Assembly: GCA_029780115.1 (NCBI GenBank)
Contig: JAKOZG010000011.1
Location: 1-55,976, forward strand
Reading direction: 5' to 3'
From: Thermotogota bacterium
GTDB lineage: Bacteria; Thermotogota; Thermotogae; Petrotogales; Petrotogaceae
Length of the DNA stretch: 55,976 nucleotides
A model generated the notes under the pieces. That model was not told where the DNA came from and made no database searches. It saw nothing but the letters and a program-made list of their open reading frames with translations. Below are positions 16,640 to 25,850 of the stretch, one piece after another. Position 1 is the stretch's first letter, and each line of letters opens with the position of its first letter. A program made the translations under genes and the position numbers.

Positions 16640-18534
16640 TTTATCCTCACTTTCAAGACTTTATTCGTATCATTCCCAAACACATCCACAACCTTAACCA
16701 TTATTTGGTATTCGCCTTTTTTTTCGTATTTGTGTGTGGCTTCATAATCTACCTTTGGGTTCTTTTTTACCCTAAAGCTCTGCCACTGGTTATGGAAGGT
16801 ATCCCCTTTATAATCCCAGTCTACGGCCCAGTAATCTATCAGTTCTCTCGAATCCTTTATCTTACCGGCAATCTCTGCAAGTTCTGCGGTTGGTGCAAGC
16901 TGAAAGTCTGTAATTTTTAACTTTACCTTGTCTTCTTTGATTTTCGTTTCAATCTCCAAATAGGCAACCTCTGGAAATTTCACATACTTCGAGATTTCTT
17001 TCTCTACAACTTGGTCCGGTACCTCCAATAGCTGCAAATCAAAGCCCACTAATGAAGCTTTAATTTCATTTACAGAAGGGAACTGAATAAGCCTCAAATC
17101 AACGCCGTCCTTTTTCGCTAACTCTTTGGCAAGTTCATTAACTTCATAACTCCACTCCCAACCAAGAACATCTGCCTTGATGAAGTTATTAGCCCTGCAT
17201 TCAATTATCACTTTCTCAACTTCTTTCATTGTAACAGGAGCATTCAAAGGACCAATATGAACCGCTCTGTCTCCTTTTCTGCCGTGTAAATATCTAAATC
17301 CTGTTAAAGGCTGTGATTGATAAAGTTTAAGCATAAAGGCAAGGTATTCGTCTTGCTTTTCTTGCCAATAAACCGTCTCATAATTTCCTATATTCCATAG
17401 TTCAAAAGGTCTTGCTGGGTTATCATATTTCTTGCCTTCGTTTTGCAAATCCTTGGAATTGTGAATATCCAACAATCTCTTTCTCGTCACCTGTATGGCG
17501 AACTTAGACAAGTCACAGCCTATCCAACGCCTGCCAAGCTTTTCTGCAACCGCTAAAGTTGTACCTGAGCCACAAAAGAAGTCTGCAACAATGTCGCCAG
17601 GATTAGAAGAAGCAAGGATGATACGTTTTAGGAGGGCTTCGGGTTTTTGGGTTTGGAAAGCTAAGTTTTCTTGAGATGTTCCGATTACGAATGGTAAATC
17701 CCAAACATCGCCAGCAGGCAACCCTTGATCTTTCATATAAACGATAAATCTTTCACCGCGTTTCATTACTTCTTTATATCGTTTACCTTCATCATCAACT
17801 CTATCAAATCTTCTTATAGTAGCTTTTGAGTAAGGATCGTATTGCGTGTTATAAATGTAAGAATCAGTTTTGCTATAGCGTAAAATAACATCATGAAACC
17901 TTTGAAAATCCTTTTGTGGATGAACGCTACTCTTATACCACCATACAATCTCATTCCTAAAATTCTCATACCCAAAAATCTCATCCATCATCACCTTGAC
18001 GTAATGTCCTACATGCCAATCCAAATGGACATAAATAGACCCATTCTCGGCTAGCAACTCTCGCATCAAAACCAATCGCTCATACATATATTTGAGATAA
18101 GAAGCGATCCCACCACTCCATGTGTCTCTATAAGCCCGTTCTTCTATAATAGAAGGTTCTTTCTCTATTCTTTCATCGCCAATTTTTGTCCTTATCTTAA
18201 AATCTGCCCCAGTAAAAAACGGCGGGTCAATATAAATTAGATTTATCTTTCCAGCCCATCCTTGCTTAATTAAAGATGACATCGCAAGTTTGTTATCACC
18301 CCAGATAAGTTTGTTTTTCCAATCTTTTGGATAGTTCTTAGGATATTTGTTTTCTGGATAAAATTGTGAAGTGTCAAAAAGCCCCCCCTCTAATTCTTTT
18401 AGTCTTGGTTTATTTACAGTCTCCACAGTCTGAAAGGGAAGATTAGGTTTTTCTATTGGCCTCTTCTCCCCCTTCTCGTATTTATCATATTTCCCTGCCC
18501 ACACCAGTTCCACATATTTTTTGTTATCTGCCAT
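16636..18534 (-). CDS. mod: Type III DNA methyltransferase subunit Mod
   Basis: A 632-residue N6-adenine methyltransferase that also sets recognition for the Res partner. The catalytic motif appears as NLIYIDPPFFTG (DPPF, around residue 150), ahead of the SAM-binding DFFCGSGTTLAVAEKLGRR, the beta-class order expected for Type III Mod. The C-terminus is atypical: the last 45 residues (THKYEKKGEYQIMVKVVDVF) look like a PKD/Ig-like beta domain. First gene of the mod-res operon; about 80 bases upstream lies the XRE regulator gene. No repeat tract suggesting phase variation was seen in the coding sequence. Confidence 0.92.
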   Translation of the reverse strand: MADNKKYVELVWAGKYDKYEKGEKRPIEKPNLPFQTVETVNKPRLKELEGGLFDTSQFYPENKYPKNYPKDWKNKLIWGDNKLAMSSLIKQGWAGKINLIYIDPPFFTGADFKIRTKIGDERIEKEPSIIEERAYRDTWSGGIASYLKYMYERLVLMRELLAENGSIYVHLDWHVGHYVKVMMDEIFGYENFRNEIVWWYKSSVHPQKDFQRFHDVILRYSKTDSYIYNTQYDPYSKATIRRFDRVDDEGKRYKEVMKRGERFIVYMKDQGLPAGDVWDLPFVIGTSQENLAFQTQKPEALLKRIILASSNPGDIVADFFCGSGTTLAVAEKLGRRWIGCDLSKFAIQVTRKRLLDIHNSKDLQNEGKKYDNPARPFELWNIGNYETVYWQEKQDEYLAFMLKLYQSQPLTGFRYLHGRKGDRAVHIGPLNAPVTMKEVEKVIIECRANNFIKADVLGWEWSYEVNELAKELAKKDGVDLRLIQFPSVNEIKASLVGFDLQLLEVPDQVVEKEISKYVKFPEVAYLEIETKIKEDKVKLKITDFQLAPTAELAEIAGKIKDSRELIDYWAVDWDYKGDTFHNQWQSFRVKKNPKVDYEATHKYEKKGEYQIMVKVVDVFGNDTNKVLKVRIK

Positions 18535-18613
18535 ACTTATCTCCTCTTCGTCCTTAATACCGCCATTTTATATAACTATTCTTGTCCAAATTATCAAGAG
18601 GCTTTTAATCTAT

Positions 18614-18835
18614 TTATTTTATTAATTCATCAACCTTAATGCCTAAGGCGTTAGCAATCTTATTCAAAGTTTCAATTGTAGGATTAGGATTACCATCCGA
18701 TTCCATATTTACAATAGTATTAAGTGATAAATCAGCAAATTTTGAAAGGCGATCTTGCGACATACCCTTTTCCTGTCTAAATTTCCTTATATTTTTGCCT
18801 ATGACATTTCTTGAATTATTGCTTAACATAGCCAT
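18614..18835 (-). CDS. XRE-family regulator of the R-M module
   Basis: A 73-residue helix-turn-helix protein (GKNIRKFRQEKGMSQDRLSK, then SLNTIVNMESDGNPNP). This is the size and shape of controller (C) proteins that time restriction gene expression, and its location upstream of mod on the same strand supports that role. ATG 18835 is preferred: a further upstream ATG at 18862 overlaps a TATAAT box, which suggests the promoter lies there. 18863-18991 is AT-rich with no gene. Confidence 0.8.
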   Translation of the reverse strand: MAMLSNNSRNVIGKNIRKFRQEKGMSQDRLSKFADLSLNTIVNMESDGNPNPTIETLNKIANALGIKVDELIK

Positions 18836-18991
18836 CACTTGATATATACCATTATAATGCATACATTATTTTGTTTGCTTTTAATCTTAACAATTATAAT
18901 TATAACTCAAATAATAAAATGAATCAAGCAAAAATGTATTTAAGACCTATTATTTGAAAAGATAGTTCGTTCATTTCGCAAAACTTAATAA

Positions 18992-19044
18992 GAATGGGAA
19001 TTTTTGGAAATTCAGTTTTTGATACCAGTTTAAGATTAGTGGGC
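18992..19044. repeat. Right copy of inverted repeat flanking the Type III R-M module
   Basis: Inverted counterpart of 13952-14003, reading GAATGGGAATTTTTGGAAAT through GATTAGTGGGC. Immediately outside it is a G/C-richer AATTTTGCCCCCACCCAAAA stretch containing a hairpin, then the tRNA-Pro region. The 19045-19182 stretch has another perfect 8-bp hairpin (GGACTGCC 19150-19157 with GGCAGTCC 19164-19171) and no protein gene. Confidence 0.8.
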
Positions 19045-19182
19045 AAATTTTGCCCCCACCCAAAATTTGCCAAAAAAGAAGGTGACGAAAAGATTTAGCT
19101 TCTCTGCCCGACAGAAGCATTTGCTACCTTGTTTAAGGGCGAGGACGCAGGACTGCCGAAGGGGGCAGTCCAAAGCCGAATC

Positions 19183-19259
19183 TGGTCGGGACCGACTGGA
19201 CTTGAACCAGCGACCTTTGGTTCCCGAAACCAAAGCGCTACCAACTGCGCTACGCCCCG
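19183..19259 (-). tRNA. tRNA-Pro (anticodon CGG), imperfect acceptor stem
   Basis: On the minus strand the sequence folds as a tRNA: acceptor CGGGGCG, D stem GCGC/GCGC, anticodon arm TTGGT-TTCGGGA-ACCAA with anticodon CGG, T arm GCTGG-TTCAAGT-CCAGT, then CCA encoded. C1-G72 is typical of tRNA-Pro. The 3' acceptor strand reads CGGTCCCG, one base longer than needed and with a mismatch to the 5' strand, so the stem has a bulge. The 3' end points at the defence island (lower coordinates), a common integration target. Function of this copy is uncertain because of the acceptor defect. Confidence 0.8.
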
Positions 19260-19390
19260 ATCCTCAATAAATCTCTTATTTATTTTATCATATTTTCTTT
19301 TCTATGTGAATTGTTTTTGTTATAATTTAAATAGTTAGGAAAACTTATTATAATTTCCAGATAAAATTCGCGGCTAGGAGGTCTCTTCGT

Positions 19391-20738
19391 TTGAAAAACC
19401 AAAATAAGGTTGATATATTTCACACTTCAATATGGAAAGGCTTATTTTCCTTAGCTTGGCCAATTATCTTGATGAATCTGCTGGAAACTGTTTATAATTT
19501 AACAGATGCCTTTTTCTTGGAAAACTTGGGGCTTTAGAATTGGCTATTCCAACTGTTGTATGGCCTCTTATGTTTATTTTTATATCGCTTGCTGCTGGGT
19601 TTTCTCATGCTGGTACTTCAATGGTAGCTCAATATACAGGTATGGAAGATATACGTTTAGCTGAAAAATCTGCTGCTTAAACTATCTTAAGTGTTGTAGT
19701 CATCTCTTTAGGAATAATGGCAGTTGCCATAGGCTTTACAGATTTTTTCCTTTCGATAGTTAATGTAGAGGGTGAAATCTATGATTTAGCAGAAACTTAT
19801 TTTAGAATTGTTGTTGCCTTACCTTTTATTTTTTTAAAGCAAATTACTGCTGGAATTTATAGAGGTTGGGAAATTCAATTATTGCGTTAATTTTTATGTC
19901 AATTGCAGTTTTTCTTAATATCCTCTTGGATCCAATTTTTATTTTCGTTATGGATATGGGAGTTACTGGTGCAGCATTGGCAACTTCGATTGCTAGAGGA
20001 AGTGTCGCATTTATCTTTTCCTTAACTTTATTAAGAGGAAAAACTGGATTTAAAATTTACATAAAGGAATTTATTCCTCACCCAAAAATAATCAAAAAGG
20101 TTTTTGCTATAGGTCTCCCAGCCTCTGTTGGCCAATCAGTAACTGCAATAGGGCTTTCTATTATTGTGGGAGTGGTTGCAAACTTTGGCCCTACTGTGAT
20201 TAGTGGATAGGGCATAGGTAACAGAATAAATAATATGGTTATAATGTTCGCAATGGGTATGTCATTAGCAACAGGAGCCATGGCAGGACAATTCGTTGGT
20301 GCTGGTATGCCTGAAAAAACTGAAGAAACTGTAAAAAGGTCTTCTTTATTGACTTTTGGTGTAATAACCATCATATCAATATTCTTGTTTTTCTTTGGTC
20401 AGCACGTAACTAAAATTTTTATTGACGATACTGCCGTTATAGCAGTTGGAAAACAATTTTTTAACTATGGTTCTTTTTCTCTCCCATTTTTCGTGACGAT
20501 GGAAGTTTTTATTGGAACTTTAAGAGGAACTGGCCATACAGTTCAATCTACAATAGTAGATATGGTGAGATTGTGGGTGATAAGGATCCCACTTATATTT
20601 TTCTTTGCGGATCTCTTTGGCTATGTGGGAATATTTTATGCAATGATAATAAGTAACATCTCCACAATGTGCTTGGCTTATGTATTTCCTAGATTAGGAA
20701 ACTGGAAAGAAAAAGTGGTGGAAGAATACGCGTATTAG
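19391..20738 (+). pseudogene. MATE-family efflux pump pseudogene
   Basis: The sequence is a close relative of the intact MATE gene at 39384-40772 (SLAWPIILMNLLETVYNLTD, AGTSMVAQYTG, VGAGMPEKTEETVK) but has at least four lesions. These are a frameshift near 19520 within the FFLGKLG-equivalent, an in-frame TAA at 19678-19680 (a CAA in the paralog context), a frameshift at about 19868 in GWGNSII, and a TAG at 20208-20210 (SG-stop-GIG). An AGGAGG site and TTG 19391 remain. No product of full length is possible. Confidence 0.93.
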
Positions 20739-21100
20739 ATCACAATAGATTGTCATTGAAAGAGTGAACTGGTTGGATCATATTAATGTCATTGAAGTCA
20801 GAATTGTTTTTTCTTAATTGAATATTGTATAATTTATTTGTGAGTTCGTTTATTTCGCTTCTTAATTTTACCATGTTTAAGTTATTGAATGTTTTAATTA
20901 GTATTTGTTTTTGATTTTCGGTCAGAGAATCACTTTAAGGATATCTCAGATACTTGGTGTTTCTTTGAAAGTTTATATAAAGCCTCTTTTATTAGATGAA
21001 TCTTGTTTGTTTTTTCCTTGCCTCCTTTAAAAAGAGTCAAATACTTACTTTTAGAAAATATCCATTTCTAAAGTCCCTATCTTAATTTTTTTAACTTTTT
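20739..21100. other. Decayed intergenic region with small broken frame
   Basis: A minus-strand frame of 65 codons (20740-20934; ENQKQILIKTFNNLNMVKLR) is bounded by stops and has no start. It looks like the tail of a lost protein, perhaps a transposase, but I cannot name it. Near 21050-21075 is a TTTTAGAAA..TTTCTAAA dyad that recurs at about 21327-21352 and 40830-40855. Nothing else recognisable. Confidence 0.35.
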
Positions 21101-21320
21101 CGGTATTTGTACCGAAGGAGGGGGAGAGGGCTCCGCCCTGGACCCATTTTAAATTCAAAAACAGTAATTAACAATTAAATTTTCGGTACTTGGTACCGAA
21201 GGAGAAGAGGGCTCCGCCCTGGACCCATTATAAATTCAAAAACAGTAATAAAAATTCTTTTGGTATTTGTACCGAAGGAGGGGGAGAGGGCTCCGCCCTG
21301 GACCCATTTTAAATTCAAAA
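21101..21320 (+). repeat. Triplicated 70-bp repeat with hairpins
   Basis: Three copies at 21101-21170, 21184-21250 and 21261-21320. Each starts with a GGTA-tttg-TACC dyad, continues CGAAGGAG then GAGGGCTCCGCCCTGGACCC, and ends AAATTCAAAA. The second copy has small differences. The GC-rich GGGCTCCGCCC part stands out strongly against the AT-rich surroundings. No coding potential. Function unknown. Confidence 0.85.
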
Positions 21321-21420
21321 TTCCATTTTTAGAAAATTTTCATTTCTGAAGTCCATAAAAGAGTCAAGGATATGATATCATTTCAAAGATATTTAATTAT
21401 GATCTAACCAATTGCTTTCA

Positions 21421-21450
21421 CGGACAAATAATATGATCGAATGCGTGTTT
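21421..21450 (+). repeat. Direct repeat left of the phospholipase D gene
   Basis: Thirty bases beginning CGGACAAATAATATGATCGA recur with a single mismatch at 23101-23130. The two copies are 1.68 kb apart in the same orientation and enclose the PLD gene plus an IS110 scrap. Confidence 0.85.
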
Positions 21451-21478
21451 ATGCAATAATAACATAAGGTGATATAAT

Positions 21479-22921
21479 ATGGATTTAAAAATGATATGGG
21501 TTTATGTAAATTATGCTTTAATCATATATTTAATATATGTATTGGTATCTGGAGTTTTAATATTTGGAATTCAAAAGCCAAAAGATAGTAATTATCTATC
21601 TACTCATCCGGCAGATAGATTTTATGGGGAAGGTATTGGTCAGGATAGGGTGGCTCTTGTAGAAGATGGATATTATTCTGGACTGGTTCGAGTGAATTTA
21701 ATTGAAAAAGCTGAAGAGACTTTGGACATATCCTATTATACTATCCATGATGGGGTATCTACAGATATATTTTTAGGAAGTATATTGGAAGCTGCAGATA
21801 GAGGGGTTAAGGTTCGCTTTATATTAGATGGTATGTTTCATAATCTAAAGGGAAATCTTAAGCATGTGATATATGCTTTTACGGATCATCCTAATATAGA
21901 ATTAAAGTTTTACGAGCCTTTTACCCTGTTGAAGCCTTGGACATGGAATAATAGATTACATGATAAATTTATAATAGCGGATAGCAAATTAGCACTCATA
22001 GGAGGCAGAAATATTGGAGATAGATATTTTGTTCCTCAAAATGATTTAAATAGAGATGCAGTTTATGATAGAGATGTACTCATATTAAATACAGATGAGG
22101 TTAATTATAATTCTAGTGTTATTTTTCAATTAGAGGATTATTTTAATCTAGTGTGGGAACATGAATTTTCTAAGTATCCAGCTAAAAAGTTAACTAAAAG
22201 ACAACGTGAAAAGGGGAATATAAAAGCTCAATATCTAACGGATAAACTTGAATCTATGAGAAAAACCAATCCAGAAATATTTAATAATTCCTATGATTGG
22301 ATGGATTTATCTTTGCCTACTAAAAAAGTTACATTGATACACAATCCTATAGAACGCTTAAATAAGGAGCCTTGGTGTTGGTATGAATTAGTAAGTTTAG
22401 CAGAGAAGTCTCAAGAATCTATATTAATTCAAAGCCCTTATATTATCCCCACAAATAGTATGGTTAAATATTTAAAGAATAAGGATATTACTGTAGAAAA
22501 CATTGATATACTTACTAATTCTTTAGCAGCAAGTCCTAATCCTTTTGCTATAGCAGGGTATATGAATCATAGAAAGGATATAGTGGATAGTAATGCCAAT
22601 GTATATGAATTTCAAGGTCCTTGTTCTATCCATGCAAAATCATACATATTTGATAATAGGATATCAGCAGTAGGTTCTTTTAATTTTGATTCTAGAAGTG
22701 TTTATTTAAGTACAGAAACCATGATCGTTATCGATAGTGAACAATTTGCTGAACATTTGGAGGAGGAGATACAAAAATATATAGGTCAAAGTTTGAAAAT
22801 AGGAAAAGATTATAATTATATATTTAATCCTTTTGTTGAGGAACAAAAGGTATCTATTCCAAAGAAGATTATAGTAAGTATATTATCTATAATAGTTTAT
22901 TTTTTCGAATTTATGTTATAG
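21479..22921 (+). CDS. Phospholipase D-family protein (cardiolipin synthase-like)
   Basis: A 480-residue membrane-anchored PLD superfamily protein. An N-terminal membrane helix (about residues 5-27) precedes two catalytic HKD motifs: HDKFIIADSKLALIGG and IHAKSYIFDN with the following GSFNFDSRS. Proteins with two HKD halves and an N-terminal anchor include cardiolipin synthases; this one has one helix and an extended C-terminus ending in a second hydrophobic stretch. Its exact substrate is unknown. ATG 21479 follows AAGGTGAT. It lies between 30-bp direct repeats beside an IS110 fragment, suggesting acquisition by transfer. Confidence 0.82.
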   Translation: MDLKMIWVYVNYALIIYLIYVLVSGVLIFGIQKPKDSNYLSTHPADRFYGEGIGQDRVALVEDGYYSGLVRVNLIEKAEETLDISYYTIHDGVSTDIFLGSILEAADRGVKVRFILDGMFHNLKGNLKHVIYAFTDHPNIELKFYEPFTLLKPWTWNNRLHDKFIIADSKLALIGGRNIGDRYFVPQNDLNRDAVYDRDVLILNTDEVNYNSSVIFQLEDYFNLVWEHEFSKYPAKKLTKRQREKGNIKAQYLTDKLESMRKTNPEIFNNSYDWMDLSLPTKKVTLIHNPIERLNKEPWCWYELVSLAEKSQESILIQSPYIIPTNSMVKYLKNKDITVENIDILTNSLAASPNPFAIAGYMNHRKDIVDSNANVYEFQGPCSIHAKSYIFDNRISAVGSFNFDSRSVYLSTETMIVIDSEQFAEHLEEEIQKYIGQSLKIGKDYNYIFNPFVEEQKVSIPKKIIVSILSIIVYFFEFML

Positions 22922-23107
22922 TTAAAGCTCATAGGAGGCAATGAAATGTATGAATATTAAGCCTGCTTTGAAGACCTCACTGAATTTTTTGTTGTAAAAC
23001 TTCTTGTATTCAGGGGTATTGTTTTTAACACTATTGGGAGCTTCAATTAAATAGTATCTAAGATATTTGTTGCCAGTTTTAGTCATGTTTGTATTGTCAA
23101 CGGACAA
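22922..23107 (-). pseudogene. IS110-family transposase C-terminal fragment
   Basis: The 61-codon minus-strand frame contains MTKTGNKYLRYYLIEAPNSV and PEYKKFYNKK, the highly conserved start of the Transposase_20 helix region of IS110/IS1111 transposases. The frame stays open upstream through the 23101-23130 direct repeat, then loses resemblance. The N-terminal DEDD domain is absent. It abuts the PLD stop codon. Confidence 0.75.
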
Positions 23108-23130
23108 ATAATATGATCGAATGCGTATTT
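23101..23130 (+). repeat. Direct repeat right of the phospholipase D gene
   Basis: Partner of 21421-21450 (one mismatch). On the opposite strand it overlaps the open frame of the IS110 remnant, so the repeats may be copies of an IS110 gene segment rather than a target duplication. Confidence 0.85.
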
Positions 23131-23237
23131 TAAAAATAAAGATCTTTTCATGGTATAATTATTACAATACAATTAAATCATTTTAGATTAATTTTTTGCA
23201 GGTGGCAATATTTAAAATCCTTTGAGGAGGAGTACAT

Positions 23238-25217
23238 ATGAAGTTGAAGTGGAAGATAACGGTCTTAATTTTATTGGTCTTGGCTTTACCTGTGGTAGTT
23301 ATCATAACTTATTCGACTTTGAACTATGGTGATACCCTTAAAGATAAAGCCGCACAGATAATTCAAGTAAATAACGAAAAATTGGCAGACTTTTTTAGTC
23401 AATATATAAGCGACTTAAAAAGGGTGGGTTCTACCATTGCTTCAGATCCAGATGTTTTAAATATCACAAATAAAAGTAATGAAGATACAGAGCGCATGTA
23501 CTCGAATCTTCAAAATTATTTTGAACAGTATGAAGAATTTATAGCAGTATATGTGGGAACAAAAAATGGAGATATATTTATGAGGCCCGTTGAGTCAGAA
23601 AAGCAACTTCCTGCAGATTTTGATCCTAGAACTAGACCTTGGTACAAAGATGCTGTAGCAAAGCCTAATGAAGTTATTATTACTGATCCATATATTGATG
23701 TTGTAACAAAAGATACCTTGGTTACAGTATCAAAGGCGGTTAAAAATACCAAAGGTGAAATTATTGGTGCAGTTGGAATAGATCTTTCTATGGCAAAGAT
23801 AAGTGAAATGCTTAAGAAAGATCTAGGATTTAAAGAAACTTTGTTTGTGATAAACAATAAAGGGGTAATAATATTTCATCCAGATTCTAAAAGGATTGGA
23901 TTAGATATCTCAAACGAAAGTTTTTTTAAAAATTTGAAAGGGCAATCAAATGTATCTTATGTTAAGGATGGAACAGTGTTTTACACATGTACAAAACTTA
24001 GTGGAATTGATTGGACACTAATAACTGAGGTTAATATTAAAAATTTATTTAGTGAGGTTAGATCAATTACCAATGTTAATCTTGTTATAATTATAATAGT
24101 TGCAGGTTTAGCTATAGCCATTGGTATGTTTTTTACAAACAGGTTCATTACAAAGCCAATTAATCAGTTGAAAACTCACATTACTGAAATAGCAACAGGA
24201 GATCTTACACAAAAAGTCGAAATATCTTCAAAAGACGAGATTGGAGAGATGGCAGAGGCTTTAAATGGAGCTATTGAAAGCTGGGCAAATTCTATAGTTT
24301 CAATAAGAGAAGGAGCTATTAATATAGATGGTTCTGCATCAGAAATAATGAATATTTCCAGGAACAGTGCAAAATCTTCTGAAATCTTATCCCAGAAAGC
24401 CTCAGAAATTAGTGAAAATGCTCAAGATACTTCAGCTTCAGTTGAAGAAGTAACGTCTGGTATTGAAGAAATAGCAGCTTCGGCGCAAAATGTTTCTAAA
24501 TCTGCTCAAGAGCTTAATCGAGCTGCATCTGAAACTGAGAATGCTGCTAATGAAGGCTTGAAATCAATAAATTCAACAAGTGAAACAATAAAAAATGCTG
24601 TTAATAAGTCAAAAGAAACTCAAAGTGTTGTAAAGGAGTTAATTGAAAGGTCTGTTAATATAGGTAAAATAGTTGAGACCATCAATTCTATAACAGAACA
24701 AACTAATCTTTTAGCTTTAAACGCTGCTATAGAAGCTGCAAGAGCGGGAGAAGCAGGAAGAGGATTTGCGGTAGTAGCAGATGAAATAAGGAGTCTTGCC
24801 GAAGAATCAAAAACAGCGACTACTAAAATAGAAGAAATTCTTGATGGAATTAAAGACAGTACAAACATTGTTGATAACTTTACAAATGAGACTGTTGAAA
24901 TAATAAATCGAATAGATGATCAAATGACAGATATAAGTTCTAATTTTAAAGAGATATTATCTATGGTTAAAAATTTGAATGATGGTATAGATAATCTAAC
25001 AGCCACTTCACAGGAACAGAGCGCCAGCACAGAAGAGATGAGTTCGGCTATGGATAGGGTCGCTCAAGCAGTTAATTCTATAAGTGAGAGTTTGCATGAG
25101 ATTTCTAGACTGATTTCTACCCAAAAAGAAGACGCCAAAAAACTTGAACAAAGTGCAAAGACGCTTTCTGAATTAGCTGAAGAACTCTCAGAAAAAATAA
25201 AAATGTTTCGAGTATAG
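23238..25217 (+). CDS. Methyl-accepting chemotaxis protein with Cache sensor
   Basis: A 659-residue chemoreceptor. A first membrane helix (about residues 7-25) leads to an extracytoplasmic dCache-type sensor ([15 protein letters not shown], then [14 protein letters not shown]) up to about residue 275. A second helix (about 281-303), a HAMP linker and a long coiled coil follow. The signalling tip [20 protein letters not shown] is intact. It relays ligand binding to CheW/CheA. ATG 23238 follows GAGGAGG. Ligand cannot be read from sequence, though dCache domains often bind amino acids, and the next operon ferments ornithine. The small gene at 25229 follows 11 bases later. Confidence 0.93.
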   Translation: MKLKWKITVLILLVLALPVVVIITYSTLNYGDTLKDKAAQIIQVNNEKLADFFSQYISDLKRVGSTIASDPDVLNITNKSNEDTERMYSNLQNYFEQYEEFIAVYVGTKNGDIFMRPVESEKQLPADFDPRTRPWYKDAVAKPNEVIITDPYIDVVTKDTLVTVSKAVKNTKGEIIGAVGIDLSMAKISEMLKKDLGFKETLFVINNKGVIIFHPDSKRIGLDISNESFFKNLKGQSNVSYVKDGTVFYTCTKLSGIDWTLITEVNIKNLFSEVRSITNVNLVIIIIVAGLAIAIGMFFTNRFITKPINQLKTHITEIATGDLTQKVEISSKDEIGEMAEALNGAIESWANSIVSIREGAINIDGSASEIMNISRNSAKSSEILSQKASEISENAQDTSASVEEVTSGIEEIAASAQNVSKSAQELNRAASETENAANEGLKSINSTSETIKNAVNKSKETQSVVKELIERSVNIGKIVETINSITEQTNLLALNAAIEAARAGEAGRGFAVVADEIRSLAEESKTATTKIEEILDGIKDSTNIVDNFTNETVEIINRIDDQMTDISSNFKEILSMVKNLNDGIDNLTATSQEQSASTEEMSSAMDRVAQAVNSISESLHEISRLISTQKEDAKKLEQSAKTLSELAEELSEKIKMFRV

Positions 25218-25228
25218 GAGAAAGTATT

Positions 25229-25819
25229 TTGTTTAAACTGTATTTAGCTTATTATTTAGAAGTACTAAGTGATAGTCAATTAGAAACTATATCTAAATTA
25301 AAGTTTGAAACTTATGAAAGAGATGGCATTAACAAATTTAGGAAGGAAATAAATTCTAAAAAAGAAACCTACAACGTTCTAAAAATATTTAAAATATTTG
25401 AGATAGTTCCAGGATACGCAGTTCAAAAAGAGGATATATATTATGATTTTGACGAAGAATCACGTGAAAAGAATGATTTAATAATCTCTGAACTAGGGCA
25501 AGATTTTCTGATTTTTTTGTTAACGCTTTTAGAAAATGAAAAAGATTCTATATTGAAAGCTAGAGAAAATATAGGTTCGATGTTAGAATCTCTTTCATAT
25601 GATTATATGGTTCAAATAAGTTTGTGGAACAAATATGGATTTGCAAGGCTATATATAAAACAAGGTGAAAAAGATCTAGGTTTTATAGATTTGATTAATA
25701 GGTGGTATAAAACGGAACAAGAATATAAGATTTTTTTTGAAGATTTACTGAAGGACAATCGAGTAAATAAATTGTCTAGTTATTTTACCAGAAAAGAAGG
25801 ATATGTTAAAATTTCTTAA
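25229..25819 (+). CDS. Unknown protein co-transcribed with chemoreceptor
   Basis: A 196-residue acidic soluble protein without signal or membrane segment. Recognisable features are only general: a central FLIFLLTLLENEKDSILKA helix and several aromatic residues near the end. I do not recognise a family. It starts with TTG 25229 behind AGGAGA, 11 bases after the chemoreceptor stop, and is followed by a strong terminator, so the two genes form one transcript. It might be a chemotaxis accessory or an unrelated passenger. Confidence 0.6.
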   Translation: MFKLYLAYYLEVLSDSQLETISKLKFETYERDGINKFRKEINSKKETYNVLKIFKIFEIVPGYAVQKEDIYYDFDEESREKNDLIISELGQDFLIFLLTLLENEKDSILKARENIGSMLESLSYDYMVQISLWNKYGFARLYIKQGEKDLGFIDLINRWYKTEQEYKIFFEDLLKDNRVNKLSSYFTRKEGYVKIS

Positions 25820-25850
25820 CAAATTGAATTAAAGTTGAAAAAGCGTTAAG

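Noticed and set aside
18614-18862. XRE gene as an antitoxin of a toxin-antitoxin pair
   Set aside because: No small toxin-like gene is adjacent; the position before mod fits an R-M controller better.
19150-19171. Perfect 8-bp hairpin as the tRNA-Pro terminator
   Set aside because: No T-rich run lies after it in the minus direction; kept only as a noted hairpin.
19036-19338. Small open frames over the tRNA-Pro region
   Set aside because: Overlap with a tRNA and a GC-rich hairpin region; the peptides are shadows of the structural RNA.
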